The position numbers were made by a program, and so were the translations under genes. Shown piece after piece: positions 35,112 through 43,800 of a stretch of 64,000 bases of DNA; position 1 is the first letter of the stretch, and every line of letters starts with the position of its first letter. Source of the DNA: Mesorhizobium sp. Lineage in GTDB: Bacteria > Pseudomonadota > Alphaproteobacteria > Rhizobiales > Rhizobiaceae. The notes below the pieces were generated by a model. That model saw nothing but the letters and a program-made list of their open reading frames with translations, was not told the origin of the DNA and did not search any database. The stretch is taken from assembly GCA_019635735.1 (NCBI GenBank), contig JAHBYX010000006.1, positions 124,001-188,000 of the forward strand, written 5' to 3'.

Positions 35112-35984
35112 TCAAAGCATCGCCCGCACCGCGCGCTCGAGCAGGTCGAAACCGCCCGGACGCCAGCCGAGCGAGCGCAGCAGGGCGCAGTCCATCGCGT
35201 TGACCGGCTCGGCGGAGCGCGGCGGCAGCGGATGCGGCGAGCCGGTCGCGGCCTTGACGATTCCCAGCAGGTCGTGCCGGTCGAGCAATATGTCCGACAC
35301 GTTGAGCACAGGCGGCGGCTCCGGCGGATCAAGCGCCAGCAATACCGCTGCCGCCGCGTCGTCGCCATGCACTTCCGTTGCACGGCGCGGCTCCACCGGC
35401 CGGCCGGAGAGATAGTCGTCGAAGAGATCGGCCCATTTGTGTGGCCGCCCTGCCGCGCCCGGCCCGTAGACGCCGGTGACACGCAGGCTGGTCCCGCGAA
35501 AGCCGTCGTCCGACATCGCCGTCAGCGCCCGTTCCGCCGCGAGCTTCACCTCGCCGTAGAGCGTGTCCGGGTGCGGCTCGCTCGCTTCGGAAAGTTCCAC
35601 ACCCGCCGGCTGCTCGCCATAGACTGCGCGGCTCGACAGGAACGCGACCCGCCCCACCCCTGCCCGCTTCGCTGCCTCGAACAGCGCGACCGACCCGTCC
35701 AGATTGCGCCGGCGGAAGCTCGCCGGATCGCTCCCCTCCCCGCCCCGGTAGCGGCCCGGCACATGGTCGAAGGCGGCGTGGACGAAGGCGGACACGCCCT
35801 CGAAGGCGGCAGACTGGTCGCGCGCGGGGTCTAGATCGCCCTCGACGAATTCGACCGGCCAGGAGAAGAAGCCGTCCGCCGGCCTCGTCCTCCCCATCAC
35901 CCGCACCCTACGGCCCTCGCCCAGCAGCGCCTCGACGATGAAGCGCCCGACGAAGCCGGATCCGCCGGTGACGAGGATAGTCAT
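35112..35984 (-). CDS. sqdC: NAD-dependent epimerase/reductase, sulfolipid locus (SqdC-like)
   Basis: This is a 290-residue extended short-chain dehydrogenase. The nucleotide-binding motif is VTGGSGFVGRFIVEALL (residues 5-21), and the catalytic Tyr-x3-Lys is in LYGEVKLAAERAL. It is called SqdC because it follows sqdB and a glycogenin-type sqdD in the known rhizobial order sqdB-sqdD-sqdC. SqdC is required for, or supports, sulfoquinovosyl diacylglycerol formation, but its reaction is unsettled. A palindromic element (36005-36175) separates it from sqdD. Confidence 0.75.
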   Translation of the reverse strand: MTILVTGGSGFVGRFIVEALLGEGRRVRVMGRTRPADGFFSWPVEFVEGDLDPARDQSAAFEGVSAFVHAAFDHVPGRYRGGEGSDPASFRRRNLDGSVALFEAAKRAGVGRVAFLSSRAVYGEQPAGVELSEASEPHPDTLYGEVKLAAERALTAMSDDGFRGTSLRVTGVYGPGAAGRPHKWADLFDDYLSGRPVEPRRATEVHGDDAAAAVLLALDPPEPPPVLNVSDILLDRHDLLGIVKAATGSPHPLPPRSAEPVNAMDCALLRSLGWRPGGFDLLERAVRAML

Positions 35985-36004
35985 TGATCCGCACGGCGCC
36001 GAAG

Positions 36005-36175
36005 CACCCCCTCACCGACCGGCTTCGCCGGCCACCTCGCCCCCATTTCATGGGGGCGAGGAGACGCAGCTTCAGCGATTGGCGTCTCCTCTCCCCCGGC
36101 CAGGGGGGGCCGAAGGACGGGCGAAACAAATGGCTCGCCCCGGAAGGGTGGCACGCGAAGCGTGTCGGTGAGGGT
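36005..36175. repeat. Long palindromic intergenic element, family A, copy 4
   Basis: The outer arms are CACCCCCTCACCGACCGGCT and its divergent partner GTGTCGGTGAGGGT. Inside lie CGCCCCCATTTCATGGGGGCG and a GGCGTCTCC / GGAGACGC pair. It is longer than the other copies and carries an extra arm. It fills nearly all of the 196-base gap between sqdD and sqdC. Confidence 0.8.
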
Positions 36176-36180
36176 ATGCT

Positions 36181-36996
36181 TCATGTAGCGGTTCCGGCGG
36201 GCCTCGGCAGCGCCGCCAGATCCGGCACGTCCCTGCCCTCTAAATAGGCCCGCCACAGCTCGATCAGCGGCTTGAGCTTCTCCACCTTGGCGTGGTCCTC
36301 CCACGGCTTCTCGTACTGGTAGTGGATGACGCGCACCGAGTTCCAGTCCCACAGGTCCGGCAGGTTGAACCAGACATATTGCAGCATGTTGTCGATCACC
36401 GGCAGGCCGTGCCAGTCGGGGAAGAAGCTCTCCAGAAACGTCTGGTCGGTGCGCCGCCAGAAGGCGTCCAGCGCATCGAGTCTTGCCAGCATCGCCTCGA
36501 ACGTCGCCTTCGCCGGCTTAGCCACGAACACGCCCGAGTTCAGCCGGTGGAAGTCCCCAAGGCTCTCATAGACGTTCGGCGCGGCCGAGAACTCCGGATA
36601 GCCGAAGAGCCGGTCGATGTTACGCACCACCAGCGTGTCGGCGTCGAGGAAGACGATCCGCTCGTAGTCCTCCATCTGCCATAGCCTCAGCTTGGCGAAA
36701 TTGTCGAGCGGCGTGTGGAAGGCCGGCTTCGTCCCCTTGGTGAAGGGTGCCGCGCCGTGCAGCTTCGCCCGCGCATGGCGTTCGTTGAAGGCCTCGGACG
36801 TCGGCAGCAGCTCGACCGGCGCCAGCCGCGCGCCAAGGTCCGCCACAGGCGCCAGCGCATCCTGCGACACCCCGCCCGTGTGCAGCACGAGGATGTCGGC
36901 CTCGGTACACGTGAGCTTCAGCGAGCGCACGAGCGCGGTCGCGCCCATCGCGTAGTCGGCATTGGTGACGAGGGTGGCATAGGCGTGGCGGATCAT
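36181..36996 (-). CDS. sqdD: Family 8 glycosyltransferase, sulfolipid locus (SqdD)
   Basis: This is a 271-residue glycogenin-type GT-A enzyme. It has YATLVTNADYAMGATALVRS at the N-terminus and the metal/nucleotide-sugar motif VFLDADTLVV (DAD 118-120). DFHRLNSGVFVAKPAKATF and DWHGLPVIDNMLQYVWFN form the acceptor region. A glycogenin-like SqdD is known in rhizobial and Rhodobacter sulfolipid loci and is the candidate transferase that moves sulfoquinovose to diacylglycerol. It sits between sqdB and sqdC on the same strand. Confidence 0.87.
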   Translation of the reverse strand: MIRHAYATLVTNADYAMGATALVRSLKLTCTEADILVLHTGGVSQDALAPVADLGARLAPVELLPTSEAFNERHARAKLHGAAPFTKGTKPAFHTPLDNFAKLRLWQMEDYERIVFLDADTLVVRNIDRLFGYPEFSAAPNVYESLGDFHRLNSGVFVAKPAKATFEAMLARLDALDAFWRRTDQTFLESFFPDWHGLPVIDNMLQYVWFNLPDLWDWNSVRVIHYQYEKPWEDHAKVEKLKPLIELWRAYLEGRDVPDLAALPRPAGTAT

Positions 36997-37006
36997 GAGG
37001 CGTTAC

Positions 37007-37135
37007 GCCCCCTCCACCACTACGTGGTCCCCCTCCCCCGTAAACGGGGGAGGATTAAGGTCGCGCCGGCGGCGCCGTTTATCCTCCCCTGCGAAGCGGG
37101 GGAGGGGGACCATGCGAAGCATGGTGGAGGGGGCG
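37007..37135. repeat. Long palindromic intergenic element, family A, copy 5
   Basis: The arms are GCCCCCTCCACCACTACGTG and CATGCGAAGCATGGTGGAGG with GGGGC. Inner arms are GGTCCCCCTCCCCCGTAAAC and CGAAGCGGGGGAGGGGGACC. The centre is GGCGCCG, as in copy 2. It lies between sqdB and sqdD, so a transcript of the operon would contain the hairpin. Confidence 0.88.
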
Positions 37136-37148
37136 CATATTGGAGATT

Positions 37149-38369
37149 TCACCCCACGCTCCTCAGCCGTTTCCCTTCCGGGTCCCGCTCCAGCGTCGGC
37201 GCGATGTCCTTGGTCCAGGCCGACACGGCCGGGATGCGGCTGCGGTCGACGCGGTAGGCGAATTTCTTCGCCACATCGACCACCTCCGACAGCAGCCCCT
37301 CTTCCAGCGTGATCGGATCGAGCCCCAGCGCCAGGAACTGGTCGTTCTTCACCACGAGGTCGTTCTCGGCCGCCTCCTTGCGCGGGTTGGGCAGGTAGGC
37401 CACCCGCCCGCCGCCGATCCGCGCCACCATCTCGGCCAGGTCGCGCACCCGGTGCGTCTCCGTCATCTGGTTGAAGATCTTCACCTTGTCGCCGCGCTTC
37501 GGCGCGTTCTTCAGCGCCAGTTCGATGCAGCGCACCGAATCCTGGATGTGGATGAACGCCCGCGTCTGCCCGCCCGTGCCGTGCACTGTCAGCGGATAGC
37601 CGATCGCCGCCTGGATCAGGAAGCGGTTAAGTACCGTGCCGTAGTCACCGTCATAGTCGAACCGGTTGACCAGCTGGGCGTGGCGCCGCGTCTGATCGGT
37701 ATGCGTTCCCCAGACGATGCCCTGGTGCAGGTCAGTGATCCGCACCCCGTCGTTCTTGGCGTAGAACTGGAACAGCAGCTGATCCAGGCACTTGGTCATG
37801 TGGTAGATCGAGCCGGGATTGGACGGATAGAGGATCTCCTGGTTCACCGTCTCGCCCGCCATCGTCTCGATGCCCACCGGCAGGTAGCCTTCGGGGATCG
37901 CCGCGCCCACCGTCGAATAGCCATAGACGCCCATGGTGCCCAGATGCACCAGATGCGCGTCGAGCCCGGTCTCCACCAGCGCGTTGAGCAGGTTGTGCGT
38001 CGCGTTGACGTTGTTGTTGACGGTGTAATTCTTGTGCCGGTCGCTCTTCATCGAATAGGGCGCGGCGCGCTGTTCGGCGAAGTGGATCACCGCGTCCGGC
38101 TTCTGCTCGGAGAGCCAGCGCTTCAGGATCTCGTAGTCGCGCGCCAGGTCGATCAGGTGGAAGTGGATGCGGCGGCCCGTCTCCTGGTGCCAGATGCGCG
38201 TACGCTCCTGGATCGAATCCATCGGGGTGAGCGATTGCACGCCCAGTTCCGTGTCGATCCATCGCCGCGAGAGATTGTCGAGGATGTGGATCTCGTGCCC
38301 GGCATCGGACAGGTGAAGCGAGGTGGGCCAGCCGACGAAACCGTCGCCGCCGAGAACTGCAATCTTCAT
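37149..38369 (-). CDS. sqdB: UDP-sulfoquinovose synthase SqdB
   Basis: This is a 406-residue extended SDR that makes UDP-sulfoquinovose from UDP-glucose and sulfite in the cytoplasm. The Rossmann start is VLGGDGFVGWPTSLHLSDAG (GGDGFVGW 7-14), a SQD1 hallmark. Catalytic residues are Thr145 (LGTMGVYG) and Tyr189-x3-Lys193 (SIYHMTKC). NNVNATHNLLNAL and RAFIHIQDSVRCIELAL are also family features. Length matches. It leads a same-strand set with sqdD and sqdC. No upstream regulatory site was identified. Confidence 0.94.
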   Translation of the reverse strand: MKIAVLGGDGFVGWPTSLHLSDAGHEIHILDNLSRRWIDTELGVQSLTPMDSIQERTRIWHQETGRRIHFHLIDLARDYEILKRWLSEQKPDAVIHFAEQRAAPYSMKSDRHKNYTVNNNVNATHNLLNALVETGLDAHLVHLGTMGVYGYSTVGAAIPEGYLPVGIETMAGETVNQEILYPSNPGSIYHMTKCLDQLLFQFYAKNDGVRITDLHQGIVWGTHTDQTRRHAQLVNRFDYDGDYGTVLNRFLIQAAIGYPLTVHGTGGQTRAFIHIQDSVRCIELALKNAPKRGDKVKIFNQMTETHRVRDLAEMVARIGGGRVAYLPNPRKEAAENDLVVKNDQFLALGLDPITLEEGLLSEVVDVAKKFAYRVDRSRIPAVSAWTKDIAPTLERDPEGKRLRSVG

Positions 38370-38467
38370 CGAATCGGTCCCTCTCTCAACGATCCCCGCC
38401 GCTTAGACGAAGAGTGTGACAGCATGAATGTGGTGGAGAAAAGGTGGCGGTGCGGCCGGGGTTCGGA

Positions 38468-39310
38468 TTATCCGAGCCTGAGCGCCACCACCCCCGCCAC
38501 GATCAGCAGCGCGGCGGCGATGCGCCAGCCCGTCACCGCCTCGCGCAGCACCGCGACCGAGATCAGCATGGCGAACAGGATAGAGGATTCGCGCAGTGCC
38601 GCCACCGCGGCGATCGGCGCCTGGGTGAAGGCCCAGGCCGCGACCCAATACGAGCCGGCCGCCAGCGCCCCGGTCAGCGCGCCTGTCTTCCATTCCGGCG
38701 CCATGACGGCGACGATATGCCGGCCCCGCAGCATCAGCGCCAGCGCGACGCACCAGATCGCGTCGAGCACGTAGAGCCAGGCGATGTAGCTCGTCGCCGA
38801 CGCCGCACTCCGCGCGCCCGCGCCGTCGGAGAGCGTATAGGAGGCGACGAACAGCGAGGTGATCAGCGCATAGGCGACGGCGCGGCCGCCGATCGCCGTC
38901 GGATCGCCGCCCTTGAACGACATCGACAGCGTGCCGAGCGACAGGAGCGCGATGCCGGCGATCGTCAGCGGCGTCGGCAGTTCGGCGAGCAGCGCCACCG
39001 CCCCGAGCGTGGTGAGCAGCGGCGCGGTGCCGCGCGCCAGCGGATAGGCCTGCGCCAGGTCGCCCGCCTCGTAGGCCTTGACCAGAAACCAGCGATAGCC
39101 TGTGTGGAAAGCCATCGAGGCGAGGATGTAGAGCCAGGTCACGCCCTGCGGCACCGGCACGAGAAACAGCACCGGCAGCGCGAACACGCCCATGCCGACG
39201 AACATCAGCGTCATCGAGGCGAAGCGGTCGAGCCTGACCTTCACCATCGCGTTCCACGACGCATGCGCGAGGGCTGCGGCAAGCACGGCGAGGAAGACGG
39301 TGAGGGACAT
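38468..39310 (-). CDS. EamA/DMT-superfamily transporter
   Basis: This is a 280-residue inner-membrane protein with about ten hydrophobic helices in two EamA repeats (residues 1-140 and 145-280). Features are AHASWNAMVKVRLDRF at the start, YPLARGTAPLLTTLGAVALL in repeat 1 and LRESSILFAMLISVAVLREA in repeat 2. It probably exports a small metabolite. It lies 98 bases upstream of sqdB on the same strand and could be the first gene of that transcript, but no functional link is shown. Confidence 0.88.
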   Translation of the reverse strand: MSLTVFLAVLAAALAHASWNAMVKVRLDRFASMTLMFVGMGVFALPVLFLVPVPQGVTWLYILASMAFHTGYRWFLVKAYEAGDLAQAYPLARGTAPLLTTLGAVALLAELPTPLTIAGIALLSLGTLSMSFKGGDPTAIGGRAVAYALITSLFVASYTLSDGAGARSAASATSYIAWLYVLDAIWCVALALMLRGRHIVAVMAPEWKTGALTGALAAGSYWVAAWAFTQAPIAAVAALRESSILFAMLISVAVLREAVTGWRIAAALLIVAGVVALRLG

Positions 39311-39444
39311 GCGCTTATCCGGCCGCGCCGACCTGTCCGGCGCGCGCGCTGTTTAGCAGCCGACTAGGGAAATGGGTATGCGCCAGAGGGCGTGGCGATG
39401 GGGGCAGCCGAAGGCGACGGACGCGACGCCTCCACCAAACGCGC

Positions 39445-39558
39445 CGTCATCCTCGGGCTTGTCCCGAGGATCTGTTGCGGCTGAAGGAAAGGCACTCGGC
39501 CAACGCGCATCGCCCCCACCGTAGGCAGATTCTCGGGACAAGCCCGAGAATGACGGCG
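39445..39558. repeat. Palindromic intergenic element, family C, copy 2
   Basis: CGTCATCCTCGGGCTTGTCC (from 39445) with CGAGGATCT forms the left hairpin; AGATTCTCGGGACAAGCCCG with AGAATGACGG forms the right one. The outer ends are also complementary (CGTCAT/ATGACG), so the whole element can close on itself. It matches the plan of the copy at 30685-30799. Confidence 0.85.
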
Positions 39559-39598
39559 GAGAAAGGGTGTCATGCGCAACGGCACGGCGTCGCTGCCC

Positions 39599-40474
39599 TC
39601 ACCTCATCTCCACCCTGACCGGAAAATGATCCGACGCCCGGTTCGTAACATCCACCGACACCGCCTGCACCCTCCCCGCCAGACCCTCAGTCAAGAAGCA
39701 GTAGTCCAGCCGCCGGAACTGCATCGCCTCCTCGAACATCCGCTCATGCGTGTGGAACGCATCCGGCGCGTGTCCAGCCGCCACGGCCGCATCCACAAAC
39801 CCCGCATCGACCACCCGTCGATACTCCTCACTTCCGGGCAGCATGTTGAAGTCGCCCATCCAGATCGCGTCCTCCGGCGCATCCGGCTCCGGCTCGCCGT
39901 TCGACCACGCCCGCTCCGGCTCGTCGTCGCGCCCGCTCCACGGCCCACCTTCCTGCGGCACGCGGCGGTGGCGCGCGACCAGCCAGTCGATCTGCTCCAG
40001 CCGCTCGGCGGCATCGATATGCGCCAGATGCAGGGAAAAGACGCGCAGCGGCCCGGCGGGCGTGCGGATCAGCCCTTCCAGCGCCGGGTTCTGCGTGTTC
40101 AGTCGCTGCGTCATCCGCCGCATCGGCAGGAGATGCAGCCGCGACCAGGCGATCGGCCAGCGCGAGATCAGCATCGTGCCGAACTGCCGGCGGCGGTTGA
40201 CGACGCGCCCGGCCTCCATCGTGCTCGCATCCATGTCGAAGGCCGGGCCGTAGACGAGATAGCGCTCGGGCAGCATCCGCGCGATCAGTTCGGGCTGGTC
40301 GTCGAACCCGGTGCGCGGCCAGTTCCGCTCCACCTCCTGCAGGGCGATGATGTCGCAATCCGCCACGGACGGGACCGCGCGCGACAGGTCGTAGCGCCCG
40401 TCGAGGCCGAAGCCGTACTGGATATTGTAGGAAACGAGCTTCAAAGCGAGCCTGCATTGCTGGGGCGCGATCAC
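39599..40474 (-). CDS. Endonuclease/exonuclease/phosphatase-family protein
   Basis: This is an ~291-residue EEP-fold hydrolase. Motifs include LKLVSYNIQYGFG (N-terminal Asn), CDIIALQEVERN (metal-binding Glu), FSLHLAHID, DAIWMGDFNMLPGS (the DFN catalytic region) and RASDHFPVRVEM at the C-terminus (catalytic Asp-His). The family cleaves phosphodiesters in nucleic acids, lipids or inositol phosphates; the substrate is not evident. The start is uncertain: GTG 40474 with GGGAGCGGG upstream, or TTG 40444 closer to the conserved sequence. There is no signal peptide. Confidence 0.85.
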   Translation of the reverse strand: MIAPQQCRLALKLVSYNIQYGFGLDGRYDLSRAVPSVADCDIIALQEVERNWPRTGFDDQPELIARMLPERYLVYGPAFDMDASTMEAGRVVNRRRQFGTMLISRWPIAWSRLHLLPMRRMTQRLNTQNPALEGLIRTPAGPLRVFSLHLAHIDAAERLEQIDWLVARHRRVPQEGGPWSGRDDEPERAWSNGEPEPDAPEDAIWMGDFNMLPGSEEYRRVVDAGFVDAAVAAGHAPDAFHTHERMFEEAMQFRRLDYCFLTEGLAGRVQAVSVDVTNRASDHFPVRVEMR

Positions 40475-40615
40475 TATCCCGCTCCCATCGCCCCGCACAA
40501 GGGCGCGGTGATCCCTACGTCCGCAAAGAACAGTGGCTGCCACTCTGCCACGCCCCGCCCGACCCTTGCCAGGGCCAGCGACCGACAGCACCCCCTCCAC
40601 CGCGTTCCACCTAAG

Positions 40616-40778
40616 ACCTCCGTCATCCCGCAGGCCGAAGGCCATGCGGGATCTATTCTTCTCTCCGGCTACACGCCGAAACACCTGCCTCCAAAGCCTG
40701 ACCGGCAACGCCCATTTGCCAGCGATCAATGGTTCCCGGCTGGCCTCCGGCCGCCGGGAAGACGACGCGCGAGGGTGT
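40616..40778. repeat. Direct repeat, family B, copy 1
   Basis: It starts ACCTCCGTCATCCCGCAGGC and shares with the next copy CTATTCTTCTCTCCGG-type and GCCAGCGATCAATGGTTCCC segments and GGCTGGCCTCCGGCCGCCGG. The distance to the second copy is about 220 bases. An inverted relative lies at 23981-24129. Confidence 0.85.
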
Positions 40779-40835
40779 CCGGCGGCCAGGACACCGCCGG
40801 AGGCGTAAGACCATCCGCCCGTCTTGCACACCCAC

Positions 40836-40999
40836 ACCTCCGTCATGCCGGCGGCCGAAGGCCAGCCGGTATCCATTCTTCTCTCCGGTTACACACTGAA
40901 AACGCCCGCCTCCGGCAGCCTGACCGACGGTAGTCCATTGCCAGCGATCAATGGTTCCCGGCTGGCCTCCGGCCGCCGGGAAGACGCCGCGCGAGGGGG
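40836..40999. repeat. Direct repeat, family B, copy 2
   Basis: It starts ACCTCCGTCATGCCGGCGGC. The block CCAGCGATCAATGGTTCCCG GCTGGCCTCC is identical to copy 1, while the left third has diverged. The pair probably arose by local duplication. Confidence 0.85.
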
Positions 41000-41090
41000 T
41001 TCGCTGGCTTGAACAGTCGGACCTGAGCGCCTGCCCCGTGCATCGATCGCGACGGATGAAAAAAAATCATCGCCGCCAACCCCTTGTTCC

Positions 41091-41118
41091 CATTCACCAT
41101 TCACCATTCACCATTCAC
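41091..41118. repeat. Heptamer tandem repeat (CATTCAC)4
   Basis: Four consecutive copies of CATTCAC are visible immediately upstream of a degenerate reading frame. Such short tandem repeats can change length by slippage. Confidence 0.85.
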
Positions 41119-41142
41119 TTTTCCATCCACCTCCTTTCCGGC

Positions 41143-41805
41143 ATGAATGACACTGTCGGCAACGCAAAGGAGCCGGCAGTGGGTTGGAAGGCGAAAGCAG
41201 AGAGGCGACAGCAGGTGCTGATGAGCATCGTCTCGACCCTGCTTGCGCTCGCCGTTCTCGCCGAAAAGTCTGCCGGCGATTCCCCCTGGGTCCGCTTCTG
41301 CGTGCTGTGGGCTGCCCGGCAGGCCGACCTGATCGCGCGGGATTACGTCGCCGGCTCGACATGGAACACGGCCGGCCGGCTCTGGTCGCCCGCTCTGCCC
41401 GATGTCCGCTACGGCACCGAGCCGGCCGATGCGATCGACATCGCCGCCTCGCTCCGGGCGCTGGCGCTGGTCATAAGCGGCATGGCGGCGTTTCTCCGCC
41501 GTGTTTCGGTGTGGCAGCAGGGCCAGGCCTCCGGCGAAGAAGGCCATTTCACGTTCCTACGCCACGGCCTCGTGAAACGACTGCCCGACACCGTTCTCGC
41601 GAAGCTCGCACGCGTCGACGCTTCACGGCGTGCACGCCCGCCCCCTCCTCGGGCAGACGCCAGTCTCCGAAACGACGCTACTTCGTCCGCAAAACTTGCC
41701 GTGCGGTCGACGACCTCGCACGGCCAAACATCGACACGTCCCGACGCCGCCCCCCCTCCTCACTCATTCCGGGCCCCGCTACGCGGTCCTGGAATGACGG
41801 AGGAG
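41143..41805 (+). pseudogene. Degenerate hypothetical gene without own stop
   Basis: A frame beginning ATG 41143 (MNDTVGNAKEPAVGWKAKAE) is protein-like for about 150 residues, including VLMSIVSTLLALAVLAEKSA and AASLRALALVISGMAAFLRR. It then becomes low-complexity (Arg/Pro-rich) and runs without a stop deep into the helicase gene in the wrong frame. The likely explanation is a gene that lost its 3' end to repeat sequence; bases 41760-41800 carry another ATTCC/GGAAT palindrome. The function is unknown. The end coordinate given is where coding character is lost. Confidence 0.35.
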
Positions 41806-41911
41806 CGGGAACCAACACCCACTCCCCTACTCTCCCATTTGACCTGTCGCCCCCGTCCCTCTATACGCCGCCCACTCGCGCGCATTGCCCGCGCCAAGCG
41901 AAAGCCTCGAC

Positions 41912-43681
41912 ATGACCGACTCCCCCGACATCGCCCCGGCGCTGGGCGCAGCACTTTCCGCACGCGGCTACGAGACGCTCACCGCCGTCCAGTCCGCCAT
42001 GCTTCAGGACCGCGCCCGCGGCCGCGACCTCCTCGTCTCCGCCCAGACCGGCTCCGGCAAGACCGTCGCCTTCGGCATTGCGATTGCCCCGGCGCTGATG
42101 GGCGAGGCCGACCGCCTTCCTTCCGCCGGCCGCCCGCTCGGCCTCGTCATCGCGCCGACGCGCGAACTCGCCATCCAGGTCCGCCGCGAGCTCGAATGGC
42201 TTTATGCCGAGGCCGGCGCGAAGATCGCTTCCTGCGTCGGCGGCATGGACATGCGCACCGAGCGCCGGGCGCTCGACCAGGGCGCCCACATCGTCGTCGG
42301 CACGCCGGGGAGGCTCCGCGACCACATCACCCGCGGCGGCCTCGACATGTCGGACCTGCGCGCAGTGGTGCTCGACGAGGCCGACGAGATGCTCGACCTC
42401 GGCTTCCGCGAGGACCTCGAATTCATCCTCTCCGAGGCTCCGGCCGAACGCCGCACGCTGATGTTCTCCGCCACCGTGCCGCCCCAGATCGAGCAGCTGG
42501 CGCGCAAGTTCCAGAAAAGGGCCGAGCGCATCGAGGTCGTGAGCGAGGGCGCGCAGCATGACGACATCGAATACCGCACCATCCTCGTCTCGCCCTCCGA
42601 GCGCGACGGCGCGGTGATCAATTCGCTGCTCTATTTCGACGCCACCAACACGCTGGTGTTCTGCGCAACGCGCGAGGCGGTGAAGCGGCTGACCAGCCGG
42701 CTGGCCAACCGCGGCTTCCGGGTCGTGTCGCTGTCGGGCGAACTCTCCCAGGCCGAGCGCACCAATGCGCTGCAGGCCATGCGCGACGGCCGGGCGCGGG
42801 TCTGCGTCGCCACCGACGTCGCCGCGCGCGGCCTCGACCTGCCCAATCTCGACCTCGTCATCCATGCCGACCTGCCGTCGAATCCGGAAACCCTGCTGCA
42901 CCGCTCGGGCCGCACCGGCCGGGCGGGGCGCAAGGGCGTCTGCGCCATCATCGTGCCGCATCACCGCCGCGGCAGCGCCAACCGGCTGCTGAAGCTCGCC
43001 AACCTCAAGTCGCAGCAGATGAACGCGCCGTCGGCCGCCGACATCGACCAGAAGGTCCGCGAGCGCATCGTCGCCGACCCGGCCCTGTCGGAGCCGCTCA
43101 CCGAGGACGAGGCGTCCTTCGCCGCCGAGCTGCTTGCGAGCCACGGCCCGGAGAAACTGGCCGCCGCGTATATCCGCCAGCAATTGTCCATGCAGCCGGC
43201 GCCAGAGGACCTGTCGGACGGTCCCGTCGCGCCGCACGATCCGTCCAAGGGCGAGCGCCCGGACACCCGTTTCCAGAACGGCGACTGGTTCGTCATTTCC
43301 CTCGGCCGCAACAAGCGCGCCGAGCCGCGCTGGCTCCTGCCGCTGATTTGCAAGGCCGGCGGCGTCACCAAGTCCGCGATCGGCTCGATCCGCATCCTCG
43401 ACACGGAGACCCGCTTCGAGGTGGCGCCCGACCAGGCCGAGGCCTATGCGAAGGCTATCGCCAAACCCGGCGCGGTCGAGAAGGGCGTGTCGATCGCCAG
43501 GCTCGCGGCGGACGCGCCCCCCGCGCCAGCGCGGTCCCGGCGCGAGTTCACGTCCGAAACCGACCGGCCGCGTCCGAAGAAGAAACACTTCGACAAGAAG
43601 CCCCCGGCCTCCGCGCCGGGAGCCGCCCGCGCGGAAAAGCGCAAGCTGAAGAAAGCGCGCAAGAAGCTCAAGGCCGAGTGA
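41912..43681 (+). CDS. DEAD-box RNA helicase with DbpA-like RNA-binding domain
   Basis: This is a 589-residue helicase. The Q motif region is LTAVQSAML, motif I is AQTGSGKT, Ia is APTRELAIQ, motif II is DEAD (VLDEADEMLD), motif III is SAT, and motif VI is HRSGRTGRAG. After the core, residues ~440-520 contain GDWFVISLGRNKRAEPRWLL, a DbpA/CsdA-type RNA-binding fold, and the tail is Lys/Arg/Pro-rich (KKLKKARKKLKAE-like). It probably remodels rRNA or cold-shock RNA in the cytoplasm. The start at ATG 41912 has a weak ribosome site; an upstream ATG at 41885 is possible. Confidence 0.93.
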   Translation: MTDSPDIAPALGAALSARGYETLTAVQSAMLQDRARGRDLLVSAQTGSGKTVAFGIAIAPALMGEADRLPSAGRPLGLVIAPTRELAIQVRRELEWLYAEAGAKIASCVGGMDMRTERRALDQGAHIVVGTPGRLRDHITRGGLDMSDLRAVVLDEADEMLDLGFREDLEFILSEAPAERRTLMFSATVPPQIEQLARKFQKRAERIEVVSEGAQHDDIEYRTILVSPSERDGAVINSLLYFDATNTLVFCATREAVKRLTSRLANRGFRVVSLSGELSQAERTNALQAMRDGRARVCVATDVAARGLDLPNLDLVIHADLPSNPETLLHRSGRTGRAGRKGVCAIIVPHHRRGSANRLLKLANLKSQQMNAPSAADIDQKVRERIVADPALSEPLTEDEASFAAELLASHGPEKLAAAYIRQQLSMQPAPEDLSDGPVAPHDPSKGERPDTRFQNGDWFVISLGRNKRAEPRWLLPLICKAGGVTKSAIGSIRILDTETRFEVAPDQAEAYAKAIAKPGAVEKGVSIARLAADAPPAPARSRREFTSETDRPRPKKKHFDKKPPASAPGAARAEKRKLKKARKKLKAE

Positions 43682-43800
43682 GGCGTGCCCCAGGGCCACA
43701 GCAACATAGCTTTACACTCCGCCGCGAGTTCGCCCAGATTGGATCGAATTTGCGCCGCCATCGACCGTCATCCCTTCCGTGAGAGAAGGGAACCAGGACC

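Larger units (their letters stand above)
40475..41142. other. Repeat-rich intergenic region
   Basis: No intact gene is visible in these 668 bases. It contains two direct copies of a family B element and a four-unit heptamer repeat near 41091-41118. A short CCCCCTCCACCGCGTTCC at 40590 is a remnant of a family A palindrome. Confidence 0.6.

Noticed and set aside
40616..40999. CRISPR-like array
   Set aside because: There are only two long copies, no short regular repeats or spacers, and no cas genes.
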